64,000 bases of DNA from Sediminibacterium sp. (GCA_030158665.1 JAOASM010000046.1:1-64000), one strand, 5' to 3'; shown: positions 51,741 to 61,616, numbered from the stretch's first letter. Made by a program: numbers and translations. Notes: generated by a model from the letters alone, not told the origin.

Positions 51741-54740
51741 CTAAGCATTATTAGCACTATGTTTTTTTGCTTTTGGTTCTGTACCCAATGGCTTGTTCTT
51801 AGCGAAATCCACTAATACTGGAGCAGCTACAAATATAGATGAGTAGGTACCTGTTACCACACCAATCAACATTGCGAATGCAAAACCTCTTGTTACTTCA
51901 CCACCAAAGATGAATAAGATTAAGATGGTTAAGAATACAGTCAATGAAGTCATGATCGTTCTAGATAAGGTTTGGTTGATCGCTTTATTGATGATCGTAG
52001 CGTTGTCTACACCTTTCATTAAATGACTGTCCTCACGGATACGGTCATAAACAATCACAGTATCATTCATAGAGAAACCAATTACCGTTAGGATGGCAGC
52101 AATAAAGTGCTGGTCAATTTCTAATGGGAATGGAACGACTTCTCTTAAGAAACTAAATACAATCAATGTAACCAATACATCGTGTAACAATGAGAAGATG
52201 GTTCCTAAAGAATATCTCCAGTCACGGAAACGAATAAAGATGTATAAACAAATTGCAATCAATGCAAAGATGGTTGCTTTTGTTGCACCTGCTTTTAAAT
52301 CATCAGAGATTGAAGGCAATACTTTTTGTTGTTGTTGCTTGTATTGCTCATCAAATTCTTTATAAGTAGTTCCTGCAGGTAACTGCTTACTTAAACCTTT
52401 AAATAACAATGCTTCAACTTCTTGATCTACATTATTACCTTGATCTTTGATTTTGTATGAAGTAGTGATATTGATTTGGTTCTTTGTGTCTACTGTTTTA
52501 ATGATTGGTGCTTCACCAAACACTACTTTCAATTCGTTTCTAACTTCTTCAATATTGACAGTCTTATCAAATTTCACTGTGAAACTACGTCCACCAGCAA
52601 ATTCAACTCCTTCGTCGAATCCGTTGAAGAAACTTGCTACACCACCAATTAATACAAAGATGGATAAGATATAAGCATACTTTCTGAACTCAATGAATTT
52701 GAAATTAGCGTTCTTGAAAATACCTCTTGAAACTGCAGTAAAATATTCAAAGTGTCTGTTCTTACTTGTATAAATATCAGTGATCAATCTAGAAACTAGG
52801 ATACCACAGAATAAAGACAATAAGATACCAATGATTTGTGTTGTCGCAAATCCTAATACAGGACCTAAACCAAAGTAAGCTAAAATAACAGCAGTTAAAA
52901 GGGTAGTCACGTGTGCATCCAAAACTGGAGACATTGAACGCTTATAACCATCTGCAACAGCCAATTGATAGCTCTTGCCTTTTGTTAATTCTTCTTTGAT
53001 TCTTTCAAATATAATTACGTTCGTATCAACAGCCATACCGATGGTCAATACCAAACCGGCAATACCTGGAGCAGTTAAGGTAAAACCTAACGCACTTAAG
53101 ATACCAATTGTAAATAATAAGTTTAAGATCAACGCGATGTTAGCAACCCATCCACCAGTGTTAAAGTAAATCAACATCAAGGCAAAAATTACCAAGAAAG
53201 AAATACCAAATGCCATAGCACCACCTTGAATTGAAGCGTTTCCTAATGTAGGACCTACTTGTTGTTCAGCAACGATTTTTGCAGGAGCTGGTAATTTACC
53301 ACTCTCTAAAATTTGTGCTAAATCCTGTGCCGTCTTTAATGAGTAATTTCCAGAAATCTGAGAATTACCAGTTGTGATGGCATCATTTACATTTGGAGCA
53401 GAATAAACGATATTATCTAATACAATTGCAATAGGCTTACCTACGTTCTTAGAAGTCATTTTAGCCCAAATGCTTGTACCAATTTTATCCATGTTCATCT
53501 TGATGGCTACTTTACCACGCTCGTCAAAATCTTGAGCAGCATTCGCCACATGATCGCCTTCTAATTCAGCTAAACCATTTTCTAAAGTTTTGATGGCATA
53601 TAAAGGTAAAACGTCTTTTGCTTTTGGATCAGATTCGTCAGGCTTACCATACATGAATACTAAGTTCGAAGGGAACTTAGATTTTACTTCTGGTAATGCT
53701 AAGTAAGCATTTAACACAGCTGAATCTTTCTTCATTGTATAACCGATCTCAGCAGGGAAAATGTACTGGCCATTTTTTGCTTGATAAGGTTGAGTGAATT
53801 GAACAATTCTCAACAATGGATTTTTAGCAGCATTTGCTTTTGCAGTATCTATTTTCGCTACCACTGTTGAATCAACGATTCCTGCATTGCTTAATTCAAT
53901 TGCTTTATCAGCAGCTAAAATGGCAGTTTGGAAATCTTTGTTTTCAAAAGTATACACTTCAAAAAATTGAAGGTTGGCAGTAGATTGTAAATAAGAACGA
54001 ACACGCTCTTTATCAGAGATACCTGCTAATTCAATATTGATAATTCCTTTTGTAGGATCTGGGTTAATGGTTGGAGACGCTAAACCAAATCGGTCAATAC
54101 GGGTATTTAAAATTCTGTATGTATTGTTGAATGCTTGGATAGATTGCTCTTGTAAATAAGAAGTTACAGTGGCATCAGATGCATCAAACTTTAATTTACC
54201 ATTGCTTCTAGTAGCGAATAATGGAGCTAATTTACCTGTAGGGTTAATTGCTTTATACTCAGTAGTAAACAAGGTGATTAAATCTGCGTTGCTGTTTGCT
54301 TTTTTACTTACCGCATTGGCTAATGCAGTGTTAAATGCTGGTTCCTTTGAGTAGTTAGCCAAAGATTTGATTAGACCATCTAATCCAACTTCCATGGTCA
54401 CACTCATACCACCTTGTAAATCAAGACCTAACATTAACTCTTTTTCTTTAGCAGCAGCATAAGTGGTTAAGCCAAAGAATAGCTTAGTTTCTTTTGTACT
54501 GTCTAATAAACGCTTGTAATACACTTTTTTAGCATCCGCTACACTGTCGTTGTATAACAATTGTTGATCTTTATCACTTGGATAAATCTGTTCAGCTTTT
54601 GGTAGTTTATTTACCCAAGCAGTTGCTTTAGCATCCATAGCTTTTTCATGAGATCTAACGAACCATGTAAAAGATAATTGGTAAAGACAAATTAAAATAA
54701 GCGCAAATGTAAAAAAGCGCACTAATCCTTTAAGTTGCAT
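51741..54740 (-). CDS. secDF: Fused protein translocase subunit SecDF
   Basis: 999 residues. SecD half: one membrane helix, a large periplasmic region (about 30-480) with the LMLGLDLQGGMSV motif at about 102, then five membrane helices. SecF half from about 690 with GGVASFFNGFDEGVEFAGG (F1-type motif) and five more helices. The conserved SecD and SecF blocks MAVDTNVIIFERI and SMNDTVIVYDRI are both present. SecDF uses the proton gradient to pull proteins through SecYEG. The long SecD insert is usual for Bacteroidota. Confidence 0.95.
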   Translation of the reverse strand: MQLKGLVRFFTFALILICLYQLSFTWFVRSHEKAMDAKATAWVNKLPKAEQIYPSDKDQQLLYNDSVADAKKVYYKRLLDSTKETKLFFGLTTYAAAKEKELMLGLDLQGGMSVTMEVGLDGLIKSLANYSKEPAFNTALANAVSKKANSNADLITLFTTEYKAINPTGKLAPLFATRSNGKLKFDASDATVTSYLQEQSIQAFNNTYRILNTRIDRFGLASPTINPDPTKGIINIELAGISDKERVRSYLQSTANLQFFEVYTFENKDFQTAILAADKAIELSNAGIVDSTVVAKIDTAKANAAKNPLLRIVQFTQPYQAKNGQYIFPAEIGYTMKKDSAVLNAYLALPEVKSKFPSNLVFMYGKPDESDPKAKDVLPLYAIKTLENGLAELEGDHVANAAQDFDERGKVAIKMNMDKIGTSIWAKMTSKNVGKPIAIVLDNIVYSAPNVNDAITTGNSQISGNYSLKTAQDLAQILESGKLPAPAKIVAEQQVGPTLGNASIQGGAMAFGISFLVIFALMLIYFNTGGWVANIALILNLLFTIGILSALGFTLTAPGIAGLVLTIGMAVDTNVIIFERIKEELTKGKSYQLAVADGYKRSMSPVLDAHVTTLLTAVILAYFGLGPVLGFATTQIIGILLSLFCGILVSRLITDIYTSKNRHFEYFTAVSRGIFKNANFKFIEFRKYAYILSIFVLIGGVASFFNGFDEGVEFAGGRSFTVKFDKTVNIEEVRNELKVVFGEAPIIKTVDTKNQINITTSYKIKDQGNNVDQEVEALLFKGLSKQLPAGTTYKEFDEQYKQQQQKVLPSISDDLKAGATKATIFALIAICLYIFIRFRDWRYSLGTIFSLLHDVLVTLIVFSFLREVVPFPLEIDQHFIAAILTVIGFSMNDTVIVYDRIREDSHLMKGVDNATIINKAINQTLSRTIMTSLTVFLTILILFIFGGEVTRGFAFAMLIGVVTGTYSSIFVAAPVLVDFAKNKPLGTEPKAKKHSANNA

Positions 54741-54769
54741 AATAGTTTGGTTAACTGATTTTTAGTCGG

Positions 54770-54777
54770 CAAATATA
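54770..54777 (-). promoter_or_regulatory. -7 box of secDF promoter
   Basis: TATATTTG on the minus strand, preceded 19 bases upstream by TTG, and 29 bases before the secDF ATG. Confidence 0.5.
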
Positions 54778-54829
54778 ATGGAAACAAGCCTAAAATCAAG
54801 CCGATTAGCCATTATTTTGAGGGGGATTT

Positions 54830-55354
54830 CTAGTCGATGCTCATTTCAAAATAGAGGGGAGAATTGGCAGGAATACTGCCATTTGCGATAGGACCATATC
54901 CCAATGAGGATGGAATGACCATTTTGATCTTTCCCCCTTTTCCAATCATAGGTACCGCAATCTGCCAGCCCACAATCAAATCTTTCAATGGATAAGTAAT
55001 TGTACCAGCGTCAAATTGAATACCTGTCATCAATTTTCCTTTATAAGTCATTGTAATTGAAGTACATAGGTCAGGTTTAGTGGTATCACCTGGAGCCACA
55101 ATTTGGTATAAAATACCACTAGGATGTACTGTATAAACGATTCCGTTGTTATTACAAAAAGCAATCATTTGAGCCCTTTGGGTAGCTGAACTATCATTCA
55201 CATATTGTGCTTTTAAAGTACATGCGGTAGTTGTATTCTTGTTATCTGATTTACTACAAGCCGATAAAAGGCTTATTCCAGAAATAAGTAAAAACAGGCT
55301 TAAAATGCTTAATAAACTAGTTTTTGGGGTGTTTTTTGGTCTAAATTGGATCAT
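54830..55354 (-). CDS. FKBP-type peptidyl-prolyl isomerase, lipoprotein
   Basis: 174 residues. Lipoprotein signal with Cys33 in LLSACSKS. The FKBP domain (about 70-174) keeps VTYKG-like MTYKGKLMTG, VGWQIAVPMIGKGGKIKMVIP in part, and SLGYG. The start overlaps the upstream membrane-protein gene by 4 bases (ATGA type), so the two are coupled. It probably helps fold outer-membrane or surface proteins in the periplasm. Confidence 0.88.
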   Translation of the reverse strand: MIQFRPKNTPKTSLLSILSLFLLISGISLLSACSKSDNKNTTTACTLKAQYVNDSSATQRAQMIAFCNNNGIVYTVHPSGILYQIVAPGDTTKPDLCTSITMTYKGKLMTGIQFDAGTITYPLKDLIVGWQIAVPMIGKGGKIKMVIPSSLGYGPIANGSIPANSPLYFEMSID

Positions 55355-55662
55355 TTTTTGTTTTTTATATGCTTGATTTCGTTAAAACGTTGTTCATTCA
55401 TTTCCCAGGTAAATTGTTGATAGACCCAGCCAAATCCCACAGAAATAAGGATAATGGCAATTAAAATCCAGATAATATTGCCTCTAGAATTGGCGACCAT
55501 ATTGGCTCTTTCGTACCAGCCCATCTCAGCCACAATCAACACCACAATACCCAATAATAAACTAATACTAAAACCTCTTAAAAAGGGTTTACGTTTATAG
55601 TGGGGTAAGGCACGTTCTTTTTCCCAATAGTCATAAAATGCTGATTCGTCTGGGTGGATCAT
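55351..55662 (-). CDS. Small membrane protein, unknown function
   Basis: 103 residues from the ATG at 55662. The open frame runs 30 codons further up, but a -7 box lies three bases before this ATG and the extension would overlap the divergent gene. Charged N-terminus (HPDESAFYDYWEKER), then two membrane helices (about 31-48 and 64-83), then a basic tail. No family recognised. It is coupled to the FKBP lipoprotein. Confidence 0.65.
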   Translation of the reverse strand: MIHPDESAFYDYWEKERALPHYKRKPFLRGFSISLLLGIVVLIVAEMGWYERANMVANSRGNIIWILIAIILISVGFGWVYQQFTWEMNEQRFNEIKHIKNKK

Positions 55663-55665
55663 GCG

Positions 55666-55673
55666 CAAATTTA
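55666..55673 (-). promoter_or_regulatory. -7 box directly before 55662 start
   Basis: TAAATTTG on the minus strand, followed by CGC and the ATG, which predicts a leaderless mRNA. No clear -33 element. Confidence 0.5.
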
Positions 55674-55738
55674 TGCATTGCAATTTGAATTCCCTTGCTT
55701 TGACTATATTTAGTCCAATTTTAACGAAATTCAAAAAG

Positions 55739-56446
55739 ATGAAACGATTCATTCAAAAATTTGGCATCACGATTTACTTATTAGTTTTAATGCTCCATTT
55801 GTTTGCTCAATTATTAGGATACACCAGTATTCAATTTGGCACTAAGTTGATTTTACTGCCATTGTTAATGCTCTTTTTTTATGTCCAACCATTTTTTGCA
55901 ACAGCACCTAAAAGCAAGTACTTCATTTTAATTGGATTGTTTGGTTCTTTTTTAGGGGATGCGTTTTTGTTGTCTGATGCTTATTTTATTCCTGGGATGA
56001 TTGCCTTTATGACCACACATATTTTTAACATCTTATTTTTTCATCCAATAAAACCTTCTGAAGGAAAGTTGAAAAGAAAATATTTTATAGCCTTATTTTT
56101 ATTGACTGCCTTTTGCGTATTTGTATATAGCTTTTTGAAGGATGCAATGGGTGGATTAATTTATCCTGTTTTAGTATACATGATTTTGATCTCCACTTCT
56201 GCTTTATACACTGTAAGAGTATCATTAAATTCGAAAGCTGCTTTGATTGCAGATTTGTTCTGGACACCAGGCATGCTCTTTTTTATTGCATCAGATACCG
56301 TGCTTGCTTTTAATAAATTTTATTGGTCAACACAAAGCCCTATCGATAATATTGGATTGGTTACTATGGCCACTTATGGAGTGGCGCAACTCTTATTGGT
56401 AAAAGGATTTCAATTGTATTTCACTAAAGAGGAGAGCAGTCAATAA
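55739..56446 (+). CDS. YhhN/TMEM86-like membrane protein (lysoplasmalogenase family)
   Basis: 235 residues from the ATG at 55739; the upstream 26-codon extension overlaps the divergent gene and carries no signal. About eight membrane segments. Family marks are GSFLGDAFLL, the TTHIFNILFF region and FFIASDTVLAFNKF with the conserved Asp residues. The family includes lysoplasmalogenase, which cuts vinyl-ether lysolipids, but the activity of bacterial members is often unclear. Confidence 0.8.
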   Translation: MKRFIQKFGITIYLLVLMLHLFAQLLGYTSIQFGTKLILLPLLMLFFYVQPFFATAPKSKYFILIGLFGSFLGDAFLLSDAYFIPGMIAFMTTHIFNILFFHPIKPSEGKLKRKYFIALFLLTAFCVFVYSFLKDAMGGLIYPVLVYMILISTSALYTVRVSLNSKAALIADLFWTPGMLFFIASDTVLAFNKFYWSTQSPIDNIGLVTMATYGVAQLLLVKGFQLYFTKEESSQ

Positions 56447-56480
56447 AAGATTAAATGGTTCCTAAAGTAGCTACATAAAA

Positions 56481-56510
56481 AAAAGTCCTCCAATTGCTTG
56501 GAGGACTTTT
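56481..56510. terminator. Bidirectional terminator, YhhN gene and groEL
   Basis: AAAAGTCCTCCAA / TTGGAGGACTTTT, thirteen pairs and a four-base loop, with T runs on both strands. Confidence 0.9.
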
Positions 56511-56532
56511 TTTTATACTTTTAGTAAAAGTA

Positions 56533-58164
56533 TTAGTAACCCATACCGCCCATATCTGGAGCGCCACCTGGAGCTGGCATTTCTGCTTTTGGTTTGTCAG
56601 CAATCACACACTCTGTTGTTAACAACATAGAAGCGATTGATGCTGCATTTTCCAAAGCAACTCTTGATACTTTAGTTGGATCAATAACACCTGCTTTAAA
56701 TAAGTTTTCGAAAACTTCTGTTCTTGCGTTGAAACCAAAGTCGTCTTTACCTTCTTTGATTCTTTGAACAACAATAGAACCTTCGATACCACTATTTTTA
56801 ACAATTTGACGTAATGGTTCTTCAATTGCACGACGTACAATTTGGATACCAGTTGTCTCGTCGTCGTTTGCACCTTTTAATTTATCTAAGCTAGCAACGG
56901 CACGGATATATGCCACACCACCACCAGGTACGATACCTTCTTCAACTGCAGCACGAGTTGCGTGTAATGCATCGTCTACACGGTCTTTCTTCTCTTTCAT
57001 TTCAGTTTCAGTTGCAGCACCAACATACAATACAGCTACACCACCACTTAATTTAGCTAAACGCTCTTGTAATTTTTCTTTATCGTACTCAGAAGTTGTA
57101 TTCTCAATCTGAGCTTTAATTTGATTTACACGAGAAGTGATATCTGCTTTTTTCCCTTTACCACCTACGATAACGGTATTGTCTTTGTCAATAGTGATAG
57201 AAGATGCTTGACCTAAATAAGTTAAGTCTGCATTTTCTAATTTGAATCCTTGCTCTTCGCTAATTACAGTACCTGCAGTTAGGATGGCAATGTCATTCAA
57301 CATTTCTTTTCTTCTATCTCCAAATCCTGGCGCTTTTACAGCAGCAACTTTAATAGTTCCACGTAATTTATTCACTACCAATGTAGCCATTGCTTCACCT
57401 TCTAAGTCTTCCGCGATGATTACCAATGGACGATTTGTTTGAGCTACTTTTTCTAAAATATGTAAGATATCTTTCATTGCAGAAATCTTCTTATCATAGA
57501 TCAAGATGTATGGATTTTGCATTTCAGCTTCCATTTTTTCGCTGTTTGTAACGAAGTATGGAGATACATATCCACGATCAAATTGCATGCCTTCTACCAC
57601 ATCTACTGTTGTATCAGTACCTTTTGCTTCTTCCACAGTGATTACACCTTCTTTACCCACTTTAGCCATTGCCGTTGCAATCAACTTTCCAATTTCATTA
57701 TCGTTGTTAGCTGAGATAGAAGCCACTTGCTCAATCTTCTTAGAGTCGTTTCCAACTGTTTGAGATTGTGCTTTTAAACTTGCAACCACTTTCTCAACTG
57801 CTTTATCAATACCACGCTTCAAATCCATTGGATTTGCTCCAGCAGTTACGTTTCTTAAACCTTCACTGATGATTGCTTGAGCTAAAACAGTTGCAGTTGT
57901 TGTACCATCACCTGCTAAGTCTGCAGTTTTAGAAGCAACTTCTTTTACCATTTGAGCGCCAATGTTCTCGATAGGATCTTCTAAATCGATTTCTTTTGCT
58001 ACAGATACACCATCCTTAGTTACAGAAGGTGATCCAAATTTTTTCTCAATCACTACGTTACGACCTTTTGGCCCTAAAGTAACTTTTACAGCGTTGGCTA
58101 ATGTGTCAACACCTTTTTTCATTTTATTTCTCGCTTCTAAGTCGAAAAAAATCATTTTAGACAT
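56533..58164 (-). CDS. groL: Chaperonin GroEL
   Basis: 543 residues. Family blocks in order: [51 protein letters not shown], and the flexible GGM-rich tail ending PDMGGMGY. It folds proteins in the ATP-driven double ring with GroES, encoded 48 bases upstream. No CIRCE element is visible ahead of the pair. Confidence 0.98.
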   Translation of the reverse strand: MSKMIFFDLEARNKMKKGVDTLANAVKVTLGPKGRNVVIEKKFGSPSVTKDGVSVAKEIDLEDPIENIGAQMVKEVASKTADLAGDGTTTATVLAQAIISEGLRNVTAGANPMDLKRGIDKAVEKVVASLKAQSQTVGNDSKKIEQVASISANNDNEIGKLIATAMAKVGKEGVITVEEAKGTDTTVDVVEGMQFDRGYVSPYFVTNSEKMEAEMQNPYILIYDKKISAMKDILHILEKVAQTNRPLVIIAEDLEGEAMATLVVNKLRGTIKVAAVKAPGFGDRRKEMLNDIAILTAGTVISEEQGFKLENADLTYLGQASSITIDKDNTVIVGGKGKKADITSRVNQIKAQIENTTSEYDKEKLQERLAKLSGGVAVLYVGAATETEMKEKKDRVDDALHATRAAVEEGIVPGGGVAYIRAVASLDKLKGANDDETTGIQIVRRAIEEPLRQIVKNSGIEGSIVVQRIKEGKDDFGFNARTEVFENLFKAGVIDPTKVSRVALENAASIASMLLTTECVIADKPKAEMPAPGGAPDMGGMGY

Positions 58165-58212
58165 ATTCAGTTAATTTTTAAGTTCTTAAATAAGGTTTTA
58201 GTTACCTAACAA

Positions 58213-58506
58213 TTAAACAATTGCAAGGATATCACTTTCACGCATGATCAATAAATCTTGACCTTCAATTTGAATCTCTGTACCAGCATATTTGCCGTAT
58301 AAAACTGTGTCACCCACTTTTACAGTTACAGGCTCATCTTTTTTACCAGGACCAGCTGCTACGATTGTTCCACGTTGTGGTTTCTCTTTTGCAGTATCTG
58401 GGATGATGATTCCACCAGCTGTTTTCTCTTCAGCAGCGGCAGGCATAACAATTACTCTGTCATGTAGCGGGGTAATGTTTAATTTTTTTGCCGAACTCTT
58501 AGCCAT
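58213..58506 (-). CDS. groES: Co-chaperonin GroES
   Basis: 97 residues, normal length. TPLHDRVIV near the start, the mobile loop ([11 protein letters not shown]) that contacts GroEL, and [14 protein letters not shown] near the end. It starts a groES-groEL operon. A short Lys/Ser-rich N-terminal extension (AKSSAKKLN) is a little longer than in E. coli. Confidence 0.97.
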   Translation of the reverse strand: MAKSSAKKLNITPLHDRVIVMPAAAEEKTAGGIIIPDTAKEKPQRGTIVAAGPGKKDEPVTVKVGDTVLYGKYAGTEIQIEGQDLLIMRESDILAIV

Positions 58507-58669
58507 AGTTTATCTTTTTAATTGATTAATAAAGGTGTAATCATAACAGCCATAACCATGCCATCTGCCTTTAAAGCAATTAGATAGGTCAAAATTTCAG
58601 TTCAGGTTGCTATTTTGTTACAAGGAAGCAAATTAATGCCAAAAATGTCAGTTTTAAGCATTTTTATTA

Positions 58670-58677
58670 TAGATTTG
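58670..58677 (+). promoter_or_regulatory. -7 box of nusB promoter
   Basis: TAGATTTG, exact TAnnTTTG, 23 bases before the nusB start. No clear -33. Confidence 0.4.
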
Positions 58678-58700
58678 CAACCCCAATAGCTCTTATAATT

Positions 58701-59615
58701 ATGATGAACAGAAGAAATATCCGAATAAAAGTAATGCAAGTCATGTATATGTTAGATGCCCAAAATGTGGCAACAGCAGCAGGCTTATTACAAAGAGAAT
58801 TTGATAAAACTCGTAATTTATTCGTTTACCTTGTTCATTTAGTGCATCAGATAGCACGTTATGCAGAGATTGAGGCCTTACAAAGAGCCTCCAAAAACCT
58901 TCCCAATCAAGCCGATTTACAAGTAAATATCAAATTAGCAGGTAATACTGTGGTTTGGCAAACCCTAGAATCCGAGAAATTTAAGCAAGCTATAGAAATT
59001 GTAAAACCACAACAGTGGATTGACAATGACATGGTTAAGGCCATTTTTCGTCAGTTAGTTGAATCTCCAGAATACCAGGTATATATTCTTGAAGAAAATA
59101 GAGAGAAGGCAAAAGAATCGGCTATTTTAAAGTTCATTTTTGGTCAATTGATTTTAAACTCTGAAAATGCCTTAGAAACTATTGAATCTCAGTTCTCCAA
59201 TTGGGATGATGATGGGGATATGATTATAGGGTTCATGTTGAATTATTTCCAAAAGCCAGGATCAGTCAATTTCTTGGATTTAGTGGGGGATGAGAAAATG
59301 AAATTTGCAAAGGATTTATTGCGAACAGCTATAGAAAAGAAGGATGTTACCGAAGCATTAATTGTACCAAAATTAAAGAACTGGGACCCAGAACGTATTG
59401 CAGTCATTGATATGATTTTGTTGAGATTGGGTGTTTGTGAATTGTTATATTTTGATACCATCCCAACCAAAGTAACCATCAACGAGTACATTGATTTGGC
59501 AAAAGAATATAGTACAGAACAAAGTGGCCATTTTGTCAATGGTATTTTGGATAATATCCATAAAGAATTAGTGGCCAATGGTAAAATTCAAAAGATAAGT
59601 CACAAAGCAAAGTAA
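58701..59615 (+). CDS. nusB: Transcription antitermination factor NusB (long form)
   Basis: 304 residues, about twice E. coli NusB but usual for Bacteroidota. The start has the family opening RRNIRIKVMQVMYML; a helical insert of about 150 residues follows; the NusB core resumes near LKNWDPERIAVIDMILLRLG and ends with EYSTEQSGHFVNGILDNI. NusB binds boxA RNA with NusE for rRNA antitermination. Two start Mets are adjacent. yajC follows about 50 bases later with its own -7 box. Confidence 0.88.
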   Translation: MMNRRNIRIKVMQVMYMLDAQNVATAAGLLQREFDKTRNLFVYLVHLVHQIARYAEIEALQRASKNLPNQADLQVNIKLAGNTVVWQTLESEKFKQAIEIVKPQQWIDNDMVKAIFRQLVESPEYQVYILEENREKAKESAILKFIFGQLILNSENALETIESQFSNWDDDGDMIIGFMLNYFQKPGSVNFLDLVGDEKMKFAKDLLRTAIEKKDVTEALIVPKLKNWDPERIAVIDMILLRLGVCELLYFDTIPTKVTINEYIDLAKEYSTEQSGHFVNGILDNIHKELVANGKIQKISHKAK

Positions 59616-59626
59616 TAGGATTACAC

Positions 59627-59634
59627 TATCTTTG
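59627..59634 (+). promoter_or_regulatory. -7 box of yajC promoter
   Basis: TATCTTTG (exact TAnnTTTG) overlaps the TTG at 59632 where the open frame begins, so translation must start at the ATG at 59665. Confidence 0.45.
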
Positions 59635-59664
59635 TATTCAAGTTTAAAACATAAACAAAACAAA

Positions 59665-59970
59665 ATGACACAAATTTTATTACAAGCGCCTCAACAAGGA
59701 GGAACTTTTCAGTTGATCATGTTAGGTGGTATCATCTTAGTTTTCTGGTTCTTTATGATCCGTCCACAAGCTAAAAAAGCAAAAGAGCAAAAGAAGTTTA
59801 TTGATACAATGCAAAAAGGGGATAAAGTGGTAACCATCGCTGGTATTCACGGTACAATTAGTAAAGTGAACGAAGACAATACAATCCAATTGGAAGTGAG
59901 CCCAGGAAGTTATTTAAAGATTGAAAGATCTTCTATTAGCTTAGAGTGGTCTCAAGCAATTAACAAATAA
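59665..59970 (+). CDS. yajC: Preprotein translocase subunit YajC
   Basis: 101 residues from the ATG at 59665. One membrane helix (about 17-35) with the family block FWFFMIRPQAKKAKEQ, then a small soluble domain with KGDKVVTIAGIHGTI. It associates with SecDF in the translocase. It ends 20 bases before a hairpin. Confidence 0.93.
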   Translation: MTQILLQAPQQGGTFQLIMLGGIILVFWFFMIRPQAKKAKEQKKFIDTMQKGDKVVTIAGIHGTISKVNEDNTIQLEVSPGSYLKIERSSISLEWSQAINK

Positions 59971-59990
59971 GACAATTGTTTACATGATAC

Positions 59991-60040
59991 AATCCGAAAT
60001 TAGCCTCCAATAAAATGGAATCTGATTTCGGATTTTTTTT
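59991..60040 (+). terminator. Terminator-like hairpin between yajC and coaE
   Basis: AATCCGAAAT pairs with ATTTCGGATT (ten pairs, 24-base loop that can form a small inner TCCA/TGGA stem), followed by a T run to 60040. The coaE ATG is only ten bases further on and no promoter is seen between, so it may be a leaky terminator or an attenuator. Confidence 0.65.
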
Positions 60041-60049
60041 GACTGGAAT

Positions 60050-60637
60050 ATGACAAAAATAATTGGTTTAACAGGGGGGATTGGATCAGGAAAATCAGTG
60101 GTTGCAAAAGTCTTTGCTACGATGGGGATACCTGTGTTCAATGCTGATGATGAAGCCAAGCGTATCATGCAGACCAGTCCAGTATTAAAAGAAAAATTGA
60201 TCCAACAATTTGGATCCAGTATCTACAATGAATTTGGATTGCAAAAAGAAAAATTGGCATCCATCGTTTTCAATGATCCCTTTCAACTACAATTACTCAA
60301 TGCCATTGTGCATCCAGTGACCATACAAGCAGCAAAAGATTGGGCCGCGAAACAACAAAGTCCTTATGTCATTAAAGAAGCAGCATTAATTTTCGAATCT
60401 GGTTCTGCAGAAGGTTTATTTAAAGTGATTGGCGTGACAGCACCCTTGTCACTAAGAATACATAGAGTGATGCAAAGAGATGGCATTTCAAAAGACCAAG
60501 TAGAAGCAAGAATGCGCAACCAAATAGCTGACACTATCAAAATGCGATTGTGTGATTTTGTCATTGACAATAACAATCAACAAATGGTGATCCCTCAAGT
60601 ATTAGCAATAGATAAAGCGATTAGAGCGGCTTTATAA
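60050..60637 (+). CDS. coaE: Dephospho-CoA kinase
   Basis: 195 residues. P-loop GLTGGIGSGKSVVA at about 5-18, NADDEAKRIM, and the VIKEAALIFESG block. It performs the last step of coenzyme A synthesis. It has no visible promoter and starts ten bases after a hairpin with a T run. Its end overlaps the convergent methyltransferase gene by 17 bases. Confidence 0.93.
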   Translation: MTKIIGLTGGIGSGKSVVAKVFATMGIPVFNADDEAKRIMQTSPVLKEKLIQQFGSSIYNEFGLQKEKLASIVFNDPFQLQLLNAIVHPVTIQAAKDWAAKQQSPYVIKEAALIFESGSAEGLFKVIGVTAPLSLRIHRVMQRDGISKDQVEARMRNQIADTIKMRLCDFVIDNNNQQMVIPQVLAIDKAIRAAL

Positions 60638-61577
60638 TTTTATAACACCAGCGTTTTAATCTTCCTTCAAAGTCAAATGGGGTGGTTGCCTTGGTGATGT
60701 CTTTAATTTGATCCGATTTAATTTGCTCGGCGTCTAAAATAAACTGAGTGAAGTTGGTACTAAAATACAATATCCCTCCAGGCTTCATAGCTTTAAGCAT
60801 ATCATTGATCAGTTCCACATGGTCTCTTTGAATATCTAAAATATCCTTCATTCTTTTACTATTGCTAAATGTAGGAGGATCCATCACCACTAAATCAAAA
60901 TGATTCATGGGTAGGGTTTTCAAATATTGTTTGACATCGGCGTGTACAAATTGATAGGCTGAAGGATCTATCAATTGATTCAATTTAAAATTCTCTTCGC
61001 TCCAGCTTAAATAGGTTTTTGATAAGTCTACCGAAGTCACTGTTTTTGCACCGGCTTTTGCAGCATATACGGAGAAGGAACTTGTGTAGCAAAACAAGTT
61101 CAAGAAATGAGTGTCTTTAGCTTCTGCTTGCACCATCTGTCTTGTAACACGGTGGTCTAAAAATAATCCTGTATCTAAGTAGTCTGTCAGGTTTACTAAA
61201 AATTGCAAACCGTTTTCTTGAACAGTGATAATTTTTGATGCAGTCACTTCTTCTTTTTCGTATTGACCTTCGCGATGAGACATACGCTTACGCAGTTTCA
61301 CATACATATGGTCAACAGGGACAGCTGTCATTTCTGAGATGATTCTTTTGGTTTCAGTAAACCAAATAGTATGTTCTTCATCCGTTAAAGCGTGTCGTCG
61401 ATTGTATTCTGCGATATAAATGTATTCCTCATACAACTCCACACAAATAGGAAATTCAGGTAAGTCATGGTCATAAAGTCTCCAGCAAGTTACATTTAGT
61501 CGCTTGGCTTGCTTTAATCGATGCTTATAATTTTTAAGCAAACGATTTTCAAACATTTGAAATTTCTCAGGAGTCAT
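60621..61577 (-). CDS. RlmK-like SAM-dependent rRNA methyltransferase
   Basis: 318 residues. It resembles the C-terminal (RlmK) half of E. coli RlmL: FENRLLKNYKHRLKQAK, CWRLYDHDLPEF, the LVNLTDYLDTGLFLDHR block, NLFCYTSSFSVYAAKAGA (SAM site) and VMDPPTFSNSKRM. The E. coli half makes m7G2069 in 23S rRNA. The N-terminal RlmL half is absent here, so it is a stand-alone form. Target by homology only. Confidence 0.82.
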   Translation of the reverse strand: MTPEKFQMFENRLLKNYKHRLKQAKRLNVTCWRLYDHDLPEFPICVELYEEYIYIAEYNRRHALTDEEHTIWFTETKRIISEMTAVPVDHMYVKLRKRMSHREGQYEKEEVTASKIITVQENGLQFLVNLTDYLDTGLFLDHRVTRQMVQAEAKDTHFLNLFCYTSSFSVYAAKAGAKTVTSVDLSKTYLSWSEENFKLNQLIDPSAYQFVHADVKQYLKTLPMNHFDLVVMDPPTFSNSKRMKDILDIQRDHVELINDMLKAMKPGGILYFSTNFTQFILDAEQIKSDQIKDITKATTPFDFEGRLKRWCYKIIKPL

Positions 61578-61585
61578 AGGTCATC

Positions 61586-61616
61586 AAAATTACTACAAAA
61601 AAAGAAGCGCTACAAG
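61586..61616 (-). promoter_or_regulatory. Promoter of RlmK-like gene, overlapping aspC terminator
   Basis: Minus strand: TTG (61616-61614), 20-base spacer, TAATTTTG (61593-61586), eight bases before the ATG. The TTG lies in the loop of the terminator hairpin of the gene upstream. Confidence 0.45.

Noticed and set aside
55663-55752. Upstream extension of the small membrane protein ending at 55351
   Set aside because: It would overlap the start of the divergent YhhN gene and contains a -7 box three bases before the internal ATG.
58507-58700. CIRCE heat-shock operator before groES
   Set aside because: No TTAGCACTC...GAGTGCTAA repeat is present.
58701-59615. NusB as a gene fusion because of its double length
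   Set aside because: The long form with a helical insert is usual in Bacteroidota.
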